Shown here: in pieces, positions 35,186-44,685 of the stretch
Layout of the letters: the number at the start of each line of letters is the position of its first letter
How positions within the stretch are numbered: position 1 is the first letter of the stretch
Source: an archaeon
Lineage (GTDB): Archaea > Asgardarchaeota > Thorarchaeia > Thorarchaeales > Thorarchaeaceae
Direction of reading: 5' to 3'
Assembly: GCA_024275415.1 (NCBI GenBank)
Contig: JAJRZD010000019.1
Location: 1 to 64,000, forward strand
DNA length: 64,000 nucleotides
Position numbers and translations under genes: made by a program
Notes under the pieces: generated by a model
Told to the model about the DNA's origin: nothing
Database searches by the model: none
The model's input: only the letters and a program-made list of their open reading frames with translations

Positions 35186-36484
35186 ATGTTGGAAGCTGAC
35201 AGCATGACGTTGCGAGAGAAACTCAAGATTGACGCAAGTCGAATAGATGACATTAATGAATTCTTGATGAAAGATGATAACCCTCTAGTCACCGAACTAC
35301 TAGATTTAATCGAGCAGCATGGCGGTGTTGAGGAGATTAACCGCAAGGCAAACGAGGCACGTAAGATTGAGAATCTGCTCGCACAGTTGGAAACAAAGAA
35401 GTCTCCATATGTCAAGGATATTCAGTGGCTGCAGGAACAAAGGGATAATGATGCATTCATTAGCGTTCCGGCATACCGTGAAAAGATTCTTGGTGATGCT
35501 GCATCCACGCAATCGTTTGATGCCTCGTTCGCAGTGACTCTTGAGATAAGTGCGTGTCAATATTTCCCGTGGCTGATTGAAGAAGCAAGGCAATCGATCG
35601 AGAAGCAGGAGTTGATGCCTAGCCGTTTCATCAGAGTCCGCAATATGAAAGAACAGACAGAAGACAACGATGTCATTGCATTTGCGGCCGCTATGCAGGT
35701 CATCGGCTCCTCATATGTTGAAACGTTGGACACAAAGGGAACCTATCCAAACGAGGAGGGACTGCCCACAAACATCCACCTTGGAGGGCCTGACACAATA
35801 ACTGGCTACTTCGGTGGAGTAGGAATGCCTAATGATTTTCCCATCAAATGGGCTGACGAGTACCTGCAGTACTATACAACCTATGGTGTAAAGCAGGTAC
35901 TGAATATCAATCCTGGAAGCGTCTTGCTGGGCTACATGATGCACAAGCTTGGCATTGACATGGAATTCAAAATCTCGGTCTTCATGGGGAATGACAACCC
36001 TTATTCCTGTCTGTGGACACTCCTCACCGCGAAACTGTTCAGCAGGGACGATGGAAGCTCTCCTTTGATTGGATTCAATCTCTCTAATAGCGTTGATAAC
36101 AGGACAATCGAACTAGCCGCATATATCCGTAAGGATTTCGGTTTTGAGGATGTGGTTCGCATTGAGCATCATATCACGGAAACCTACAAGAGCATCGTTC
36201 GACAGCCCTACGATCGAACTATGGAACTTGTGGAACTAGCAGATCATGTCAAAAATATCAGTGCCAAACACGAAGGCGGGATACCAGAGATCGATATGAA
36301 GCGCGAGCATCCCAGTGACATCCTAGATTACTTCCGTGCAAAAAGCGAGATTGAACAGAGTGGCGACATGCCTTTCCTTCTCCAGAACTATCTAGATAAA
36401 CACCATGCACTTAACCGAACCGCGGAGGAGCTGACAAAGAAAGGCTTCACCTTTATAGCAGCACCAAAATTACACAGAGAATAG
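35186..36484 (+). CDS. Unrecognised 432-residue protein
   Basis: I do not recognise this family. Residues 1-90 are helical and charged (SMTLREKLKIDASRIDDINE). Residues 110-380 look like an alpha/beta barrel, with glycine-rich and acidic segments (TNIHLGGPDTITGYFGGVGM, LNINPGSVLLGYMMHKLGID, FMGNDNPYSCLWTLLTAKLF). Conserved-looking histidines are found in RIEHHITETYKSI. A cobalamin- or cofactor-binding barrel is possible. A second start at 35204 exists. Convergent with a ferritin-like gene. Confidence 0.6.
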   Translation: MLEADSMTLREKLKIDASRIDDINEFLMKDDNPLVTELLDLIEQHGGVEEINRKANEARKIENLLAQLETKKSPYVKDIQWLQEQRDNDAFISVPAYREKILGDAASTQSFDASFAVTLEISACQYFPWLIEEARQSIEKQELMPSRFIRVRNMKEQTEDNDVIAFAAAMQVIGSSYVETLDTKGTYPNEEGLPTNIHLGGPDTITGYFGGVGMPNDFPIKWADEYLQYYTTYGVKQVLNINPGSVLLGYMMHKLGIDMEFKISVFMGNDNPYSCLWTLLTAKLFSRDDGSSPLIGFNLSNSVDNRTIELAAYIRKDFGFEDVVRIEHHITETYKSIVRQPYDRTMELVELADHVKNISAKHEGGIPEIDMKREHPSDILDYFRAKSEIEQSGDMPFLLQNYLDKHHALNRTAEELTKKGFTFIAAPKLHRE

Positions 36485-36536
36485 CAATGAGCTTGGGGAG
36501 AGAGGGCGGGCGCCCATCTCTCTCACAAAATAGATT

Positions 36537-37004
36537 CTAATTATCCGGTTGGAAAATATCGTCGTAAAGCTGTTGTAGTATGTCCCTGTGTCTTTGCTCC
36601 TCTTTGGCCAGTGTTTCGAACACTGTTCTGTGATTTGCTACACCTGTAAGCTCAGAGAGCGCTTTATAGAACGAGTGTGCTCCTTCCTCCCTTTTCATTG
36701 CAATGACAAGAATCTCTTGAGGAGTCGAGTCTGGTTTCAAAGGAATATCGATTAGGTATTTGCTAAGTCCTAGATCCTCTATCTCTGCAACTGTCGCACA
36801 TGTGAAGGTGGTGCAAACATCCTCTTTGAGAGCTTCCATCAGCTTCTCCTTGTGACCAATCTCTTGTTTTGCTAATTCCTGAAGCAGTTTTTCTGACGAT
36901 TGAAGTGTCGCTTCTTCTGCTGCTTTGGTGTAGAACTCGTAGGCTTCTTCTTCCCTCCGGATAGCCAAAGAAATCAGCTGTTTGAACGATTGCTGGACTG
37001 ACAT
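36537..37004 (-). CDS. Ferritin-like diiron protein
   Basis: A 155-residue four-helix protein with two similar halves. AIRREEEAYEFYTKAA and ELAKQEIGHKEKL, then AMKREEGAHSFYKALSE and LAKEEQRHRDILQQL, give the paired glutamates and histidines of a rubrerythrin/ferritin-like diiron site. There is no rubredoxin tail. It probably detoxifies peroxide or handles iron, alongside the superoxide reductase 2.2 kb away. Confidence 0.85.
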   Translation of the reverse strand: MSVQQSFKQLISLAIRREEEAYEFYTKAAEEATLQSSEKLLQELAKQEIGHKEKLMEALKEDVCTTFTCATVAEIEDLGLSKYLIDIPLKPDSTPQEILVIAMKREEGAHSFYKALSELTGVANHRTVFETLAKEEQRHRDILQQLYDDIFQPDN

Positions 37005-37112
37005 GACAATAACCGTTCATCTGCTGGTTTTCTCTTGATTTAAGCATGATGATTTGTCTTCGAGTCTGTACCTGAACATTTTTGAAATCTGTTGGCTCGC
37101 AAAGCCCGATGC

Positions 37113-37571
37113 AATATGGAAAAATCATCCCACAACTGCTTCAATTGTGCTGAAAGTGTCCTAATTGGCTGTAATCGCGAACTAGACTTCCATGACTTCA
37201 GTCCGACTGTGATGCGTGTTGCGTCGATGTTCGGAGGTGGAATTGTTGGAACTGGTGAAACCTGTGGCGCAGTGACCGGGGCATTGATGTATCTGGGACT
37301 AGTATTGGGCACTGATGGTTCTGAACCCCACTCCATGTTCAAGGCGCGCAGAACAGAAACAAACCAGATAGGACTACGATATATCAAAGAGTTTATTGAA
37401 GCATGGGGCTCTCAACGATGCTCTGTCCTTCAGGCGATGGATAAGGGGCTCATTTCTCCTACGGGCTCACAAAGACTTGATGATAGCATTCAAGGCTCAA
37501 AATGCAATACCTATGTACGATGGGCGGTAGAGCAAGTCACTCGCATGCTGATTCCTTATCTCTCCACCTAG
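37113..37571 (+). CDS. C_GCAxxG_C_C family redox protein
   Basis: A 152-residue protein. HNCFNCAESVLIGC near the start and FGGGIVGTGETCGAVTGALM near residue 50 are the family motifs, with additional cysteines in RCSVLQAM and GSKCNTYVRWA. Members are small redox-active or cluster-binding proteins of anaerobes. ATG 37113 is preferred, leaving the first cysteine at residue 7. It is convergent with serS, and the stop codons overlap. Confidence 0.78.
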   Translation, partial: NMEKSSHNCFNCAESVLIGCNRELDFHDFSPTVMRVASMFGGGIVGTGETCGAVTGALMYLGLVLGTDGSEPHSMFKARRTETNQIGLRYIKEFIEAWGSQRCSVLQAMDKGLISPTGSQRLDDSIQGSKCNTYVRWAVEQVTRMLIPYLST

Positions 37572-38863
37572 ACTTTCCTTGGCACTATCTCCTTCATTCC
37601 GTCCGGAAGATATCTGTGAAGTGCTTTGGGTATCTTAACACTCCCATCTTCTTGTTGAAAGTTCTCAAGAATGGCAACGATTGCTCTTGGGTTCGCCATC
37701 AACGTACTATTCAACGTGTGGAGATAGTCCTTTTCCGACCCTCCCTTTTTCAATCGGTATCTTATCTTCAATCTTGTGGCCTGATATGCAGTGCAGTTAC
37801 TACACGACCCTCGTTCTCTATAAGTTTCTGCGCTGGGTACCCAGGTTTCTAGATCGTACTTCTTTGCAGCTACTATTCCAATATCTCCAGTGCACACATT
37901 CACAACTCGATATGGAATATTGAGTGCCTGGAAGTACTCTTCAATATTAGAATTGAGTTCCTCATGGATTTTCCATGATTCGTCGGGATGCGAAAAGACA
38001 AACTGTTCCACCTTGTTGAACTGATGAACTCTGAAGATTCCCTTTGTGTCCTTTCCATGTGTCCCCGCCTCTTTCCTGAAGCATGCACTTATCCCTGCGA
38101 ACTTCATTGGCAACTCCGTGGGCTCAAAGACCTCATTGGCAAACATTGCAGCAATAGGATGCTCGGATGTGGCTATTAAGTACAGGTCTTCATCCTCTAT
38201 TTTGTACATGACATTCTCAAAGTCGGCCAGATCAGTGACCCCTTCGTAGGATTCTCTCCTCATCATGAACGGCGGATATATCGGGGTGAATCCTTTCTCT
38301 ATCAGCATGTCCAGTGCCATCCTCTGCATGGCAAGATCCAGCATCACTAACTCGTTCTTCAGGAAATAGAAACGTGCCCCTGCAATCTTCGCAGCACGAG
38401 GAATATCAGCTAGATCGAGATGCTCTAGCAGGTCAACGTGACTTCGTAATTCGAAAGATGGTTTCGGTTTTCCACCCCATTCCTTTACAACCTCATTATC
38501 GTGCTCGTCTACCCCATAAGGGACTGACTCGTGAAGTATGTTCGGGATGCTCATCTGAATTGCTTTCAACTGACTTTCCAGTGTCTTTGTCTTCTCTTCG
38601 GTCTTGGCGATTTCTTCGTTTATCCCATTGACCTTCTGGATGATCTTTGATGCGTCCTTTCCTTCCTTTTTGAGCCTGCCGACCTCTCTCGAGTACTTAT
38701 TTCGATCCGTCCTTAGAGCCTGTATCTGTTTTTTGAGTTCTCTTATCTTACTATCAAGTACGAGCAGCTGTTCAAACTCTTGGAGCTTTTCATCATCACG
38801 TCGTTTTTTCAGATTTTGCCGAATCAGATCTGTATTCTCCCGAATAAACCGGATATCGAGCAT
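37568..38863 (-). CDS. serS: Seryl-tRNA synthetase
   Basis: A 431-residue class II synthetase of the common (not methanogen) type. The N-terminal coiled coil spans residues 25-105. TSEHPIAAMFANEVFEPTEL and FAGISACFRKEAGTHGKDTK form motif 2. NSTLMANPRAIVAILENFQQ with GSVKIPKAL is motif 3. It charges tRNA-Ser with serine. GAGGTG lies eight bases before the ATG. nth lies immediately upstream in the same direction. Confidence 0.95.
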   Translation of the reverse strand: MLDIRFIRENTDLIRQNLKKRRDDEKLQEFEQLLVLDSKIRELKKQIQALRTDRNKYSREVGRLKKEGKDASKIIQKVNGINEEIAKTEEKTKTLESQLKAIQMSIPNILHESVPYGVDEHDNEVVKEWGGKPKPSFELRSHVDLLEHLDLADIPRAAKIAGARFYFLKNELVMLDLAMQRMALDMLIEKGFTPIYPPFMMRRESYEGVTDLADFENVMYKIEDEDLYLIATSEHPIAAMFANEVFEPTELPMKFAGISACFRKEAGTHGKDTKGIFRVHQFNKVEQFVFSHPDESWKIHEELNSNIEEYFQALNIPYRVVNVCTGDIGIVAAKKYDLETWVPSAETYRERGSCSNCTAYQATRLKIRYRLKKGGSEKDYLHTLNSTLMANPRAIVAILENFQQEDGSVKIPKALHRYLPDGMKEIVPRKV

Positions 38864-38944
38864 CTTGTCACCTCGTGCAGGACTGGTAATGAGATGCTTG
38901 CCTTTTCAAGTTTCATGTTCTTATTCGTGGGACTCATTAGGAAG

Positions 38945-39586
38945 TCAGGTTTCAGATGATGGGCATAGCTGGCTGACAGGGCATTCATGGCATTTTGGTT
39001 TTCTAGAGCCACAGATTCTCCGTCCATGTGCACCAATCAATCTGGCGTATTCGCCCCATTCACTCTGAGGAAGTAATCCCATCAGGTCGCGCTCTATTTT
39101 TTCTGGCTTTTCCTGCTCGGTCAGTCCCAACCTCTGGCTCACTCGACGGATATGTGTGTCCACGACGACCCCCTCGTTGATACCAAAGGCGACTTGCAAT
39201 ACCACATTTGCGGTCTTTCTGCTGGCTCCCTTTAGCTTGACGATTTCCTCGATCGATTGTGGCACATTCCCATCAAACGCCTCTACCAGCATCATGGCTG
39301 TGTCTTTGATGAAGACTGCTTTGTTGTTGTAGGCACCTACACCATAGATGATCCTGCGTATGTCCTCAATGTCCGCCTCAGCGAGCTTCTCAGCGGTAGG
39401 ATATTTCCTGAAAAGTTCAGGAGTGACCTTGTTCACATACGCATCAGTAGTGCGGGCGGAGAGGATTGTAGCTATCAGCATCTCGAATGGATTCTTGTGG
39501 TCGAGGTATGTGATGGGCGCGTCAGAATGCTTCTCCCTCAGCACCTCCAGTATTCTAGCCATTCTCTCTCTTTTTTCATTTGTCAT
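38945..39586 (-). CDS. nth: Endonuclease III
   Basis: A 213-residue DNA glycosylase/AP lyase. NPFEMLIATILSARTTDAYV, KLKGASRKTANVVLQVAFG (with the lysine nucleophile) and VVDTHIRRVSQRLGL (with the catalytic aspartate) are present. CGSRKPKCHECPVSQLC fits the C-x6-C-x2-C-x5-C cluster. It repairs oxidised pyrimidines. The usual LPGVGRKTA helix-hairpin reads LKGASRKTA here, a small change. Confidence 0.93.
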   Translation of the reverse strand: MTNEKRERMARILEVLREKHSDAPITYLDHKNPFEMLIATILSARTTDAYVNKVTPELFRKYPTAEKLAEADIEDIRRIIYGVGAYNNKAVFIKDTAMMLVEAFDGNVPQSIEEIVKLKGASRKTANVVLQVAFGINEGVVVDTHIRRVSQRLGLTEQEKPEKIERDLMGLLPQSEWGEYARLIGAHGRRICGSRKPKCHECPVSQLCPSSET

Positions 39587-39628
39587 TGATTAGGATTCCC
39601 TCTCTTAATGCTAGCACGAACGTCCATT

Positions 39629-41071
39629 TCAATCATGTGCAGGACTGGCAGATGGTGCAATCGTGTCATTGTTCTGTGGGCCGTTCCCGAAAGGTCCTTT
39701 TGAGATCGCCCCTAGAATCACTACGTTCAGGACAATGATAGTCAAGAAGAGGATCGAGGGCGTCATGAATGTATATATTATCCCTGCTATGACTGGACCC
39801 ACAGAAGCCAAGACATATACAATGACCCAAAAGATGGAAAGAATCTTGGCTGTGTCCGTTTTTGGCAGTCGCTTTCGGATCAAGATGATTATGAGTCCCC
39901 ACCAGAGCGAATCGTTGACGTATTTCAAAACGATGCCAATGAACGGCGTTGAGAAAAGGACACTGAGCCCTGGTGCGATGTTGTCTATCGCCAGAATGGT
40001 TTCAGCCGGCATGACATACGGGATTATCGGGGCTATGAATAACAGTCCCGCGCTGATGGGCATTATGCAGTACACGGTGAATGCTGCACGTTTTACTCCT
40101 TTTCGGTCACTCGTCCTACCCATCTTCAATAGGAGAGGCACTGATATTAATAACTGAGTGACAAGCATCAGGTTGATGCCCGCGATGTCTATTGAGAGTT
40201 CCTCATAGGCATAGATAAGCGCGCTGAACTTGAAGAAAGAATCGCTCAACGAATCAAGGACTACGACCAGCACAAGGCCTGGAATCGATGCTAACAGTAA
40301 TCTTGCTGCCCTTACATTCTCTGAAAGGAACTCGGAGATTATAGTTTTCTCTCTCTTAACACATTTCACCTCTTGAGGTTCGAGTAAGATTGACCTGCCT
40401 ATCGAGGATATGATCAGGCACAACCCTGTGATGAAGTACATCACTCTAAACGCTTCGGGAAATCCCATGACTGGTTCCAACAAGCCAAATGCAATCAATC
40501 CCAGTATACTGAAGCCTCGACCTGCCGTAAAGAGCGAAATCGCGAATCCACTATGCTCCTGAGGTACATTTTCCATTATGAATGCGGATGACCCGCTCTT
40601 GAAAAGGTCGTGCACTGAATAGATCATCAGTGCAATGAATATGAGCACGAAGTCAACGAAGAGACCTACATAGATATAATATATACCAAGGACAAGCTGG
40701 GCTGCGACTGCGATTCTTTTTCTGTTAGATATGTCACCTATATACCCTCCAATCAATCTGCTAATACTGCTCATCGCACCTATTATAGACATCACGGCCC
40801 CGATGGTTAATATGCTCCAACCAAGAATTCTCAGGTAGAGGTTCAAATATGCAGCCAAATAGCTGAATGTGCTAAACACCCATGATGTTGCCAAAAAAAC
40901 AGTATAATTCTGGTTAGCAAAGATTGTTCTCAGAGACCTCACAAGTCCATCATCGCCCTCTTGCGAATTCTCTTCTTCGCATGTAGCCATCGTGGGCTCA
41001 TGGGTATCGGCCAACGCTACTCCTCGTTTTGGTTGTTTTTCTTCGTTTTGTATATTAAGGAGTTCTGTCAT
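39629..41071 (-). CDS. MFS transporter
   Basis: A 480-residue protein with about twelve membrane helices. SRLIGGYIGDISNRKRIAVA between helices 2 and 3 is the MFS loop motif, and MGRTSDRKGVKRAAF repeats it between helices 8 and 9. The first 50 residues are hydrophilic and acidic, an unusual N-terminal extension. The substrate is unknown. Confidence 0.82.
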   Translation of the reverse strand: MTELLNIQNEEKQPKRGVALADTHEPTMATCEEENSQEGDDGLVRSLRTIFANQNYTVFLATSWVFSTFSYLAAYLNLYLRILGWSILTIGAVMSIIGAMSSISRLIGGYIGDISNRKRIAVAAQLVLGIYYIYVGLFVDFVLIFIALMIYSVHDLFKSGSSAFIMENVPQEHSGFAISLFTAGRGFSILGLIAFGLLEPVMGFPEAFRVMYFITGLCLIISSIGRSILLEPQEVKCVKREKTIISEFLSENVRAARLLLASIPGLVLVVVLDSLSDSFFKFSALIYAYEELSIDIAGINLMLVTQLLISVPLLLKMGRTSDRKGVKRAAFTVYCIMPISAGLLFIAPIIPYVMPAETILAIDNIAPGLSVLFSTPFIGIVLKYVNDSLWWGLIIILIRKRLPKTDTAKILSIFWVIVYVLASVGPVIAGIIYTFMTPSILFLTIIVLNVVILGAISKGPFGNGPQNNDTIAPSASPAHD

Positions 41072-41199
41072 ACTCGTACCTCTTCAATTAGTCTATCATA
41101 TACTAATTTGGAGGGGGAGGTATTTAGACTCATATCCGCATAAAATGACGATCTCATCTCGGGAAAGGAAATTCCCGAGATGTTATCATCTTCTACTGT

Positions 41200-41451
41200 T
41201 TAAACGTCAAAAACCAGCACACTAACGTCACCATCCGCCGTTGGAATGGCAAGCAGTTTGTGTGTGCAAATATCTGCTGACAGGACGATACATTCAGGCG
41301 GAGTTGCTGATTGCATGAGGTTTCGTACGGCGAGTTCGAGGTTCAGTGCTACAAGCCTGACCGTTTCGGGATCGTTATACGGGTCTACCTCACGTCCTGT
41401 TTCTGGGCCTATGACGTTTGCGAATGTTGTTTCTAGTCCACTTCTTATCAC
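41200..41451 (-). CDS. Hypothetical 83-residue protein
   Basis: Starts at GTG 41451 with GGAGGT eight bases upstream. It reads IRSGLETTFANVIGPETGRE and later CIVLSADICTHKLLAIPTAD. Compact alpha/beta, no recognised family. Upstream in the same frame the sequence is partly open but interrupted by two TAAs, and I take it as non-coding. Confidence 0.5.
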   Translation of the reverse strand: MIRSGLETTFANVIGPETGREVDPYNDPETVRLVALNLELAVRNLMQSATPPECIVLSADICTHKLLAIPTADGDVSVLVFDV

Positions 41452-42133
41452 TTACTTGTACCTCCATTGCGGCCGATGCCGCTGATCGTCTTAGAATGGT
41501 TCTGGGTCTGGTGAAATTGGGTCAACTTTCATTTGCTTCTCTCTCCTTCAATGTATTGTTTTTCTCTCTTTTACTGACAGTTGGAATGCACATTGGGGCA
41601 GTTCCCTGAGGTTCATGTGCAAGCAGTCTACTAGTTTTGCTGTGATAGCATAACTAGAACGGCTCATTGTCCTCACATGGGGGTTGAACCACGGAAGAAA
41701 TGTCATTGACGAGTCCAAATGATAGCAGTTCTAACGTAGCTCGGTCAAGAGCCATACTCTCTATCATAGCCCGCATTTGGTCAGTCCTGATTCTTTTCAC
41801 CTCCTATTGCATACCCTGTCAGTTGGTTTGGTAGCACAGGACGTTAACCTGGATAGCATCCAACCAGATACTGATCGATTGACATCACTCTCTCGAATTA
41901 TGTGTCCAGTCAACGAATTGTACTATCAATCCATTGTATGTTATTCTAAATCGTCCTTATATACGGAACCTTCACACAAAAGCATGAGCAGAATCGCTAC
42001 AAAACGAAAATTGCTTGATTCTGTGAATCTATTTTCATTAGTCCCTCTGGTCTTTGCACAAACTGTGTTATCTTCCTACTTTCTACCTAAACACTTGGTC
42101 ATATTTATTAAGTTGAATTGTGATAGGATAGTC
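41452..42133. other. Intergenic, promoter of Lrp-like gene
   Basis: A 680-base gap. A TATA-like TTTATTA at about 42104-42110 would start a nearly leaderless transcript at the ATG at 42134. The plus-strand frame is open from 41777, but the protein it would add looks random. I see no tRNA or other RNA. Confidence 0.4.
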
Positions 42134-43201
42134 ATGTGCAGTTTGGGGAGTGGTGCATTAAAGCTGCTCGGAAGGCTTGCTATTAACCCGTCTCTTCGAC
42201 AGTCCCAACTAGCGCGAAACTTAGGTACGACTCGCTCAGCAGTGAACCAGCTATGGAAAAAGCTGGAAAAATACAACGCTCTCCGTATCGGTGGAATTCT
42301 TGATTATGGGAACATAGGAGTGCGGTTCATCTATGGATGGGCCAAAGACACAGCAAATCCTATCACCCTTCAGAAATTCACTCGGTGGCTCAAGAGCACC
42401 CCGTTCACAACCACCATATACGAGTCCCAAATCACCTCTGCAAATGATAGTCGTATCTTCTTTGAGGCGCTAGTGCCCGACGGAGAATATCTTAATGACT
42501 TCTTTCGAACGTTAAGGTCTTTTGAGAGAGCACCATACCACCTCAATGTATTTTTCCAACATGCTCTTGAAATTGGCGTTCATCTGAACCTAGGGCTTTA
42601 TGATGGAACGAAATGGCAATTCGATCCCGGCTTTAGATTGGAAGCATCTCTTGATGGTGCACTACCTTACGCTGAAATTCTCCCTGTTTCCAACGCGGTA
42701 TATCAAACTACTCCGAGGAAACCCGATCTCGAGTCATTAGTACTCGTTTCGTTGTTAGAACGAAACTATCGCGCCACATGGAAGAATGCAGTACAACAGT
42801 TCGAAACGTTTGGACTCGAGCATCCTTCAGCAAGAACACTTCGCAGACGACTGTGTGATTACCGAAAGAACATGGTCAGGCCTCTTTTACATATTGAGAA
42901 CATCGGTCTTTCGAAGACAATTGTAATTACACTTGAGGAAAAAAACACATCCAATCTACACAAAATTCTTCGGGCACAATCAATCCTGTTCCCTAAGGTA
43001 CGTACGTTCTCAGGATTGAATTCAATCGCGCTCATATTGGATATACCCGATGAATCTGATTGGCTGGTTATTTCAACAGCTATCTCCAACATTATAGGCT
43101 CTCCAACCAAGATGTGTACATTTATAGCAGAGAAATCACCCATTAGGATGCATCTAGAAGACATAGCGCTTTATATTATACAAAGGAGCAAGACGAAATA
43201 G
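42134..43201 (+). CDS. Lrp/AsnC-like winged-helix regulator, long form
   Basis: A 355-residue protein. LKLLGRLAINPSLRQSQLAR then NLGTTRSAVNQLWKKLEKYN is a winged helix-turn-helix near residue 30. The remainder looks like two ligand-sensing alpha/beta modules. A second HTH-like segment (SARTLRRRLCDYRKNMVRP) follows near residue 240. The following gene has a similar organisation, so they may form a heteromer. The ligand is unknown. Confidence 0.65.
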   Translation: MCSLGSGALKLLGRLAINPSLRQSQLARNLGTTRSAVNQLWKKLEKYNALRIGGILDYGNIGVRFIYGWAKDTANPITLQKFTRWLKSTPFTTTIYESQITSANDSRIFFEALVPDGEYLNDFFRTLRSFERAPYHLNVFFQHALEIGVHLNLGLYDGTKWQFDPGFRLEASLDGALPYAEILPVSNAVYQTTPRKPDLESLVLVSLLERNYRATWKNAVQQFETFGLEHPSARTLRRRLCDYRKNMVRPLLHIENIGLSKTIVITLEEKNTSNLHKILRAQSILFPKVRTFSGLNSIALILDIPDESDWLVISTAISNIIGSPTKMCTFIAEKSPIRMHLEDIALYIIQRSKTK

Positions 43202-43215
43202 TATGCGGTCTAAGA

Positions 43216-44685
43216 ATGAAAGATCAGAAAGGAATATCTGTGGAGGGACTAGGAGATGGTGACTTGAACCCATCTTCAGTCCTATCACAAATAAGAACCC
43301 CCTATGATGACCTTCTACCGGAGGTTGACGACCCCTCCGCTCAATTCTATTTGGATGCTATGAGGATATATCTTGGTCTAAGCACAGGTACCCTTTCTTT
43401 TGAAGATGCTCTTGGTGCAACTGATATACTGAAGCAAAACCCAGAATTCAATCGTTCGCCTTCTAATCCAATCCAAATTCCAATCAACAAACATTATGAA
43501 TCCAGAATTCTCGAAAATCTTAGAACACTCTCAAAATTCAATCTTGTAAATAGGGATTCAATAAAATCGGCCTATTCATTTGCATTTTCATTTCCAGATG
43601 CGCCAATAAATCAACAGGATTTAGATACATTGAAGATACTATCGGACAATCCGCGGATTTCCATTTCATCTTTAGCCAAAACTCTTGGACTATCGTCAAG
43701 AACTATTTCAAAATCATTGGAACGATTGAGATTACGACATGACATCCGCTATGTGGCACTCCTTGATGAAACGATTTGGAATCTTCAGCGTGTTCTCATC
43801 TTCTTCACTATCAAAGATGGAGTTGATTGGCTCTCTATCGAGAATCAATTATCGACCTTTCCATTTTTAAAGACGATTCTGAAAACATCAATGTCCGATC
43901 TTGGATATATGTCCGTGATTGTTCCGGGCGGAACGAAGAATATTGATGTTTTTCTGCACAGCGTAAGAAACCTTTCCTCAAGTATCTTTGAGTATATATC
44001 TGTACATCGTGATATCGCAAGTGGCGCAGAATGTAATTTATCACTTTTACAGGGGGACAAGTGGCTCTTTCCTGAAGATGTGAAAATAGCACTTGATTCT
44101 GCACAGAACTTCTCAATCAGAGAATCTCCTCGTCTTGTATACTCTCATGGACGAGATTCGAACTTCACACAACTAGATTATGAAATTGCCTCCACAGTCA
44201 AGCTTTCATCTCGCGCATCCACTCGCGACTTGGTAACATCGCTTGCAAGGCGTGGCATATCTGTTTCTCCTAAGCGATTGGCCGCGTCATTACGTACTCT
44301 CTATAATCGGTCAATTCTGTTGCCCTACACAGTTTTCAAGCTAGGACTCGCATCAAGTTTGTGCTTTGAAATCATATGTGATGATACTTGGAAGCATAGA
44401 ATTCTAGGAGTAACAACAATGCTCCCCAAAACTGTATTCCTTTTATCTGCTCGCGGAATCATCCTCTGGGTACTTGCACCTAGTTATCATCAAGTGGAAT
44501 ACTATAGGATGTTCAGAGCACTCGAACAGCAAAGGGGTGTGGACTCGGTACAATTGATAATGACCATCAATCAGAAAGGCTCAAAGTCGATACTCGATAT
44601 AACTGAGAACCTGCCTTTTGGAAAAAAAGGGTTCTCAGCTCCCTCTTCTGCATTAGACCTGGGCGCTTACATCACTGATTTCTAG
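43216..44685 (+). CDS. Lrp/AsnC-like regulator, tandem partner
   Basis: A 489-residue protein. LKILSDNPRISISSLAKTLG then LSSRTISKSLERLRLRHDIR is a clear winged helix near residue 150. A second lies near residue 345 (RASTRDLVTSLARRGISVSP with KRLAASL). Each is followed by a sensing-like domain. The N-terminal 130 residues are extra. It begins 15 bp after the preceding regulator, so they are one operon. Long multi-domain versions like these are seen in some archaea. Confidence 0.65.
   Translation: MKDQKGISVEGLGDGDLNPSSVLSQIRTPYDDLLPEVDDPSAQFYLDAMRIYLGLSTGTLSFEDALGATDILKQNPEFNRSPSNPIQIPINKHYESRILENLRTLSKFNLVNRDSIKSAYSFAFSFPDAPINQQDLDTLKILSDNPRISISSLAKTLGLSSRTISKSLERLRLRHDIRYVALLDETIWNLQRVLIFFTIKDGVDWLSIENQLSTFPFLKTILKTSMSDLGYMSVIVPGGTKNIDVFLHSVRNLSSSIFEYISVHRDIASGAECNLSLLQGDKWLFPEDVKIALDSAQNFSIRESPRLVYSHGRDSNFTQLDYEIASTVKLSSRASTRDLVTSLARRGISVSPKRLAASLRTLYNRSILLPYTVFKLGLASSLCFEIICDDTWKHRILGVTTMLPKTVFLLSARGIILWVLAPSYHQVEYYRMFRALEQQRGVDSVQLIMTINQKGSKSILDITENLPFGKKGFSAPSSALDLGAYITDF

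Noticed and set aside
41452-41532. Extended start of the 41200-41451 gene from ATG 41532 through two in-frame TAAs
   Set aside because: It would parallel the in-frame-stop genes and has a Shine-Dalgarno, but the GTG at 41451 has a better GGAGGT and the upstream peptide resembles no protein.
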